From Sphagnum compactum (taxonomy: Eukaryota > Bryophyta > Sphagnopsida > Sphagnales), in the NCBI GenBank assembly GCA_965153455.1, contig OZ234495.1:13698875-13762874 (forward strand): 64,000 nt of DNA. Direction: 5' to 3'. The notes under the pieces were generated by a model. It was given only the letters and a program-made list of their open reading frames with translations, made no database searches and was not told the DNA's origin. Shown piece after piece: positions 59,673 through 64,000 of the stretch (positions within the stretch are counted from its first letter, which is position 1; the number at the start of each line of letters is the position of its first letter). The position numbers and the translations under genes were made by a program.

Positions 59673-62600
59673 TCATGAGTCTGAGCCGAACTCATAAGAG
59701 AATTCAACTAGAGGCTCCCCTGACAAAAAACTCTTGAATAATGTGAGTGCACGCCCTGGTTGATCTTGTGGTACCATATGGCCTGCACCCCTGACAGATG
59801 CGAATGTAAAATTTCTTGCATATACTTGTGAGTACCCACCAACCTGCAGTGACCCACCAACCAATCCACCAACCAATAATCAATGGAGAGTTGCACATCA
59901 TCTAAATTAGGTCATTGAGAAACAATAGCACCACATGAATAGATAAATCATTGCTCTCCTTTAGGAAACAGATGCTTGGTTATATTAAGCTTCAGAAAGC
60001 CAGTGGACTTCCCTCTTATGCAAGTTTCTGAACATTTCTACAGTGCTTGAAGACTCAAAAGAATTTGAATGTTTGGTTGACAAGTCTGACCATCAGCTCT
60101 CAGGAAAAACCTCAACGGTACTTGTCATAAACATACCAACATCTTCTTTGAGCAAAGACAAATACTGCCAGACGATAATGCCCAAACCCTTGAGCTTATT
60201 TTTTTTAATTAGCTCCATTTTGTGATGCACCTACCTGTAGGTCATCCAACCCTGTTGTACTGTCCTTACTAGGATGTGTCCATGGATACCACGCCTTTTC
60301 AACGGGAAGCCCAAGTGTGTTGATCCACTCTCGTGTGCCAGTTGTCGGTACTCTCGCATCAAAATCTCCACTGTATTATTATGTCCACAAGATTCAATAC
60401 ATTAGTTAGCTTCTTTGCACTTCCAAACCCCTTCAAATCAACCAGTTGAAACATGTTAAGCCCACTTTGTAGAGACCTGAACCCAACACTAAACCCTAGA
60501 GACCTTAACCCTAGACCCTAGACCCTGTTACCCCTAAAATTTCCATGGATCGCAATAAACATGTGGATGCAATTGGTAGACTTTATAAGGCCACAAAATG
60601 AGGACTGCCCTTAAACAAAGGGGACACATATTCAGTAGGAGCATGCAGCAGAGTTCAAATGGGTTTTAAAGAAGGTACCAATTACCTGTAGACCCAAATT
60701 CTGAGGCCGGCATCAAATAGCTCCTGGTATACAGGAACCATTGAGCGCAGGATGTCTGTTGTGTTATACTTGTTGAACACAAGATTGCTGTAATGATTTT
60801 CCACCGGTTGTTAATCAGCTACTACTAACCCTAAACCCAATTTGTAAGTACCTTCCTCATCTCACAAATGGAAACTTGTCATGTGGAATTTACAATTGAG
60901 GCAAATTGTTTATGTATTGATCTAGTGCAGAGTTGGAATTGTACATATTTTTTCTTACCTGCACTCTGTCCATTGAATGCTCGGGAGGGCATGAAGTGCT
61001 TCTTTAACTGCCGGAATGTTTAGGTAAGGAGTGACATAATCGGCACATGGATTAATTGCTGCAGCTGCTGGAAAACGAGGTATTTTCTGGTCCAAATACA
61101 AACAGTCACCCATAGCACACATACACATAGTAAGTACCTAATTCCAACCTCCATTAAAGATCCATCTTGAAACCATCACAAGAGTGAACTTTGGTGAGAT
61201 CCTAGGCAAGAATTGATGGAATTCAACAAAAAACAATTATATGGTCCAACCCAATATGTAAGGTTTATTTGATTAACCAAGATTAATTGTCTCAGATTGC
61301 CACAATCTAGTTCTTTTACTACTAGTTGTTAAAAAAATGTTAGGCAGTCTCTTGCACAACTTACTGATTTCATCATAGTCCTCAGAGAGTTGTTGTACGG
61401 AAGATTGCACGAGGGGCCATAAATGTTGTAGACATCCAATCCAGACAGCTCAATATTGTAAAGAGTTGCAGAAGCATTGTTGCACAATGTACTTGTGTTG
61501 GGTACATCAATTGGGAACTCTTGTGAAAAATCACAATTTTGGATCAGGTATGTGTAAGTCTGATCAGAGATCAATGCGTGTGAATGGAACCATTGAACAG
61601 AGCCCTTGTTGTCCCAGTAAGCATCTGTCCAGGCATTTCCAACCTATGCCAGTATGCCAACAACAAAACCCAAAAATTACAATATGGTAATAAACAACAT
61701 TCCAGCGATCAGTTTATAGCGCTATATGCACATAAACAGCTGTTAGGTCTTCTTCTCTCTTTTAATCCACTAATTCTCATGCTGAATCAACCATTCAACA
61801 CAGGTGCCAATTCTGTAGACCTAATCAGCCAGCCTTGATGATTCTGAAAGGTATGTTTTGTATAGTACAAGACCTACCAGCTATTAACACCAGGGAGTTT
61901 GCAGGGTATGGCCGATTCCAACTTGGCCAAACCCCTGCCTGCTCTCTAGTACATTGATGGGTTTTGGGTTAGTAATGAGTTTTACCGCAAATCCTTTGAG
62001 GTTAAGGTGGTAAGTGTTAGGATCCTTGTTGTAATTCACCACTTCCTGGACTAATGTAGGTACATAATGCCCTGCCCCACACCACATTCCATCCAAAATA
62101 TGCAGGTCAATACTTCTGTTGCAGGTCTCTTAGCCTCATCCTACATAAGCAAGTAAATAATGAAATCATCTTCAGCTCTGCTACAAATTAATGTGAGACA
62201 TATATGTATAAGGAACCAAAATTGGACTTACCACCATAGCTTTCACCAATGATATACATTTCATTGCTGTTGTACTCTGGGTAATTCTTGATCCAGTTGA
62301 CCAAAAATACATAGGCATCAAATGCTGCAAATCAGCTCCAAAAAACACAAGTATGCGAAAACTAAGGTTATTTATTCTCCTTTCTGCCAGAATCCACAAA
62401 AGAGATAGTAACATTTTGGTAACTTACATAAGCCTATTCCACACTCACAGAAATTTGCTGCCTAACAAATTACAACTACCATATGCCTTAAGTTTTTTTA
62501 CAAAACAAGATCCATTGAGAGCACCAGAGGCATATTCTGTCATATTAGAGCTTCATTCTGCAGCTAAAAAAAGAAGCCCTAAATCCATAAAGAGCACCAG

Positions 62601-64000
62601 AGGCAGATTCTGTCATACATTCCATTTTACAGCTTCATACCAGAGACAGATTCTGTCATATATTTTGCCAGCTTCATACCAGAGAGAGATTCTATCAAAC
62701 ATTCTACAATATTAGAGCTTCATACCAGAGGCAGATTCTATCATATATTATTCTGCAATATTAGAGCTTCATACCAGAGGCAGATTCTATCATATATTAT
62801 TCTGCAATATTAGAGCTTCATACCAGAGGCAGATTCTGTCAAATATTATTCTGTCATATTAGAGCTTCATACTAGAGGCAGATTCTGTCACATATTATTC
62901 TGCCATATTAGAGCTTCATACTAGAGGCAGATTCTGTCATATATTATTCTGTCATGTTAGAGCTTCATACCAGAGGCAAATTCTGTCATATAGTCTGTCG
63001 TATTAGAGCTTCATCGAGGAGCTAAATAAGGCCCAAGATCCATTAAGAGCGGCAGGAGAATATTTCTATCACCTATTCTGTCATGTTAGAGAACTTCATT
63101 CATGCCCCTTCCAGAATCGGCAGAGAATGCGTATTCCATTGCAGAATAGGCCGTTCCTGCAAATGCTGTGCGGAATCTGCGCACAGGTGCTCTTTACAGT
63201 AGTGAACTGGCTAGCCATGGCAGATTACGCCCGCATGCGCCCCGCCAGGCACGCTTGTAAGAAGGGTTGGAGTCCACGAGGAAGAAGAGCTGAAAGGACG
63301 AGAGACAAAAGGCAGAAATCAGTCGAGTTCTTTTCTTGTCTACCTGTTTGAGAATCACTGAAGCTGGAGTAGTCAGATGCGGTGGACGAGTACGAGAATC
63401 CCACATTCACTGGGGATTCCACAAACACAATATTTGCACCTGCAAAAAACCACACACCCACAACAATATTCCAGAGTCAAAACCTCATGAGGAGGAGGAG
63501 GAGGAGTAGTAGTAGTAGTAGTAGAAGGCGCAGTTGCGTGCAGCTCCACCTAGTATCTCGCTTGGATTCGTCGAGATTGTGATCAGTCTTCGTCAACAAG
63601 TGCGTGTACCTCCCGTGTACTTACCTTTGTTCCAGCTATGTTCATTGAGAGTCAGGCTTTCAGAAGTTGTGACGCGAAATGGACCGAGCTCACTTAAGAA
63701 TCCATCTCCTATTGATGAGCACCCTGGTCCTGCAAAGGCGCAAAACGCAGCCCCCACCCACCCACCCACGGACCATCCCCATTTCCAGCTCTAAATTCCA
63801 ATCCCATTTGCTGCACATGACTGCTGCTGCTACTGATCTGTGTTTCAGCTAACATAGTTGAGTGGAGAAATGGCTTCTCAAGACCAGCAGAATTGATTTT
63901 CAATATTCAGAAACTAACTACAATGTTTTTGTTTTACCTCCATTGAACCAGAAAGCAATTGGAAGGGAAGCAGCATGCTTGTGATCCGCCTCCACAAACC
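59673..64000 (-). CDS. SCPL: Serine carboxypeptidase (5' end outside window)
   Basis: Peptidase family S10. These enter the secretory pathway and act in vacuole or apoplast as carboxypeptidases, and some plant members are acyltransferases. Exons in coding order are 64000-63938 (partial), 63729-63625, 63439-63344, 62324-62232, 62071-61986, 61643-61365, 61086-60959, 60787-60686, 60370-60235 and 59843-59673. All are GT-AG and in frame, giving about 419 codons here. Blocks in order are FWFNGG-PGCSS (oxyanion region), VESPVNVGFSYS, GESYGGHYVP with nucleophile Ser codon 62239-62241, VGNAWTDAY, SGDFDARVP with Asp codon 60364-60366, and GAGHMVPQDQP with His codon 59778-59780. The full triad is present, so it is probably active. 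GESYGG replaces the commoner GESYAG. The signal peptide and first exon or exons lie beyond position 64000. Confidence 0.94.
62545..63015 (+). repeat. Minisatellite, 49-base unit, in an SCP intron
   Basis: AGAGCTTCATACCAGAGGCA starts copies at 62714, 62763, 62812, 62861, 62910 and 62959, exactly 49 bases apart, with a last partial at 63005. More diverged copies reach back to about 62545. The array lies wholly in the intron between 62325 and 63343. Confidence 0.9.
63489..63524 (+). repeat. (AGG)n(AGT)n microsatellite in an SCP intron
   Basis: About five GAG/AGG units then about six AGT units, inside the intron 63440-63624 of the carboxypeptidase gene. Confidence 0.8.

Overview
This is a nuclear window from a green plant, almost certainly a land plant. 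The evidence is spliced genes with GT-AG introns of about 100-1000 bp, plant-specific families (a farnesylcysteine-lyase-like oxidase, a type II metacaspase, a DUF688-like protein, an SP1/SPL2-type organelle E3 ligase, a serine carboxypeptidase), TTTAGGG-type telomeric motifs, and copia, hAT and MULE-like remnants. The sequence is AT-rich and gene-poor between clusters. I cannot place the lineage more precisely.

Layout. 1-14.3 kb is intergenic: a dispersed repeat (about 420-1375), a TTAAACTTAGG low-complexity tract (about 5560-6230), a MULE-like transposase fragment (6671-6994) and AT-rich DNA. 14.4-17.5 kb (minus) is a complete 5-exon prenylcysteine oxidase/farnesylcysteine lyase gene. 17.5-24.2 kb is repeat-rich. 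24.3-26.7 kb (plus) is a complete 4-exon type II metacaspase gene. 28.2-31.8 kb (plus) is a decayed Ty1/copia retrotransposon. 31.8-39.5 kb holds tandem and dispersed repeats. 39.6-40.7 kb (plus) is a DUF688-like gene. 41.6-42.65 kb is a second copy of the dispersed repeat seen at the left end. 44.8-46.1 kb (minus) is a 4-exon plastid-targeted HMA-fold protein gene. Divergent from it at 46.85-47.5 kb (plus) is an intact intronless ORF that I do not recognise. 49.5-50.1 kb (minus) is a hAT transposase remnant. 52.4-55.6 kb (plus) is a complete 8-exon SPL2-like RING E3 ligase gene preceded by a telobox-bearing minisatellite. 59.7-64.0 kb (minus) is a serine carboxypeptidase gene whose 5' end lies beyond the window.

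The genes look like independent single-gene units and do not form a pathway or a biosynthetic cluster. Exon joins were worked out by hand from splice signals and reading-frame continuity, and all joins keep frame. Several tandem repeats with units of about 49-60 bp sit in promoters or introns. The most unusual items are the orphan ORF with its minisatellite-filled divergent promoter, and the repeat array upstream of the SPL2-like gene.
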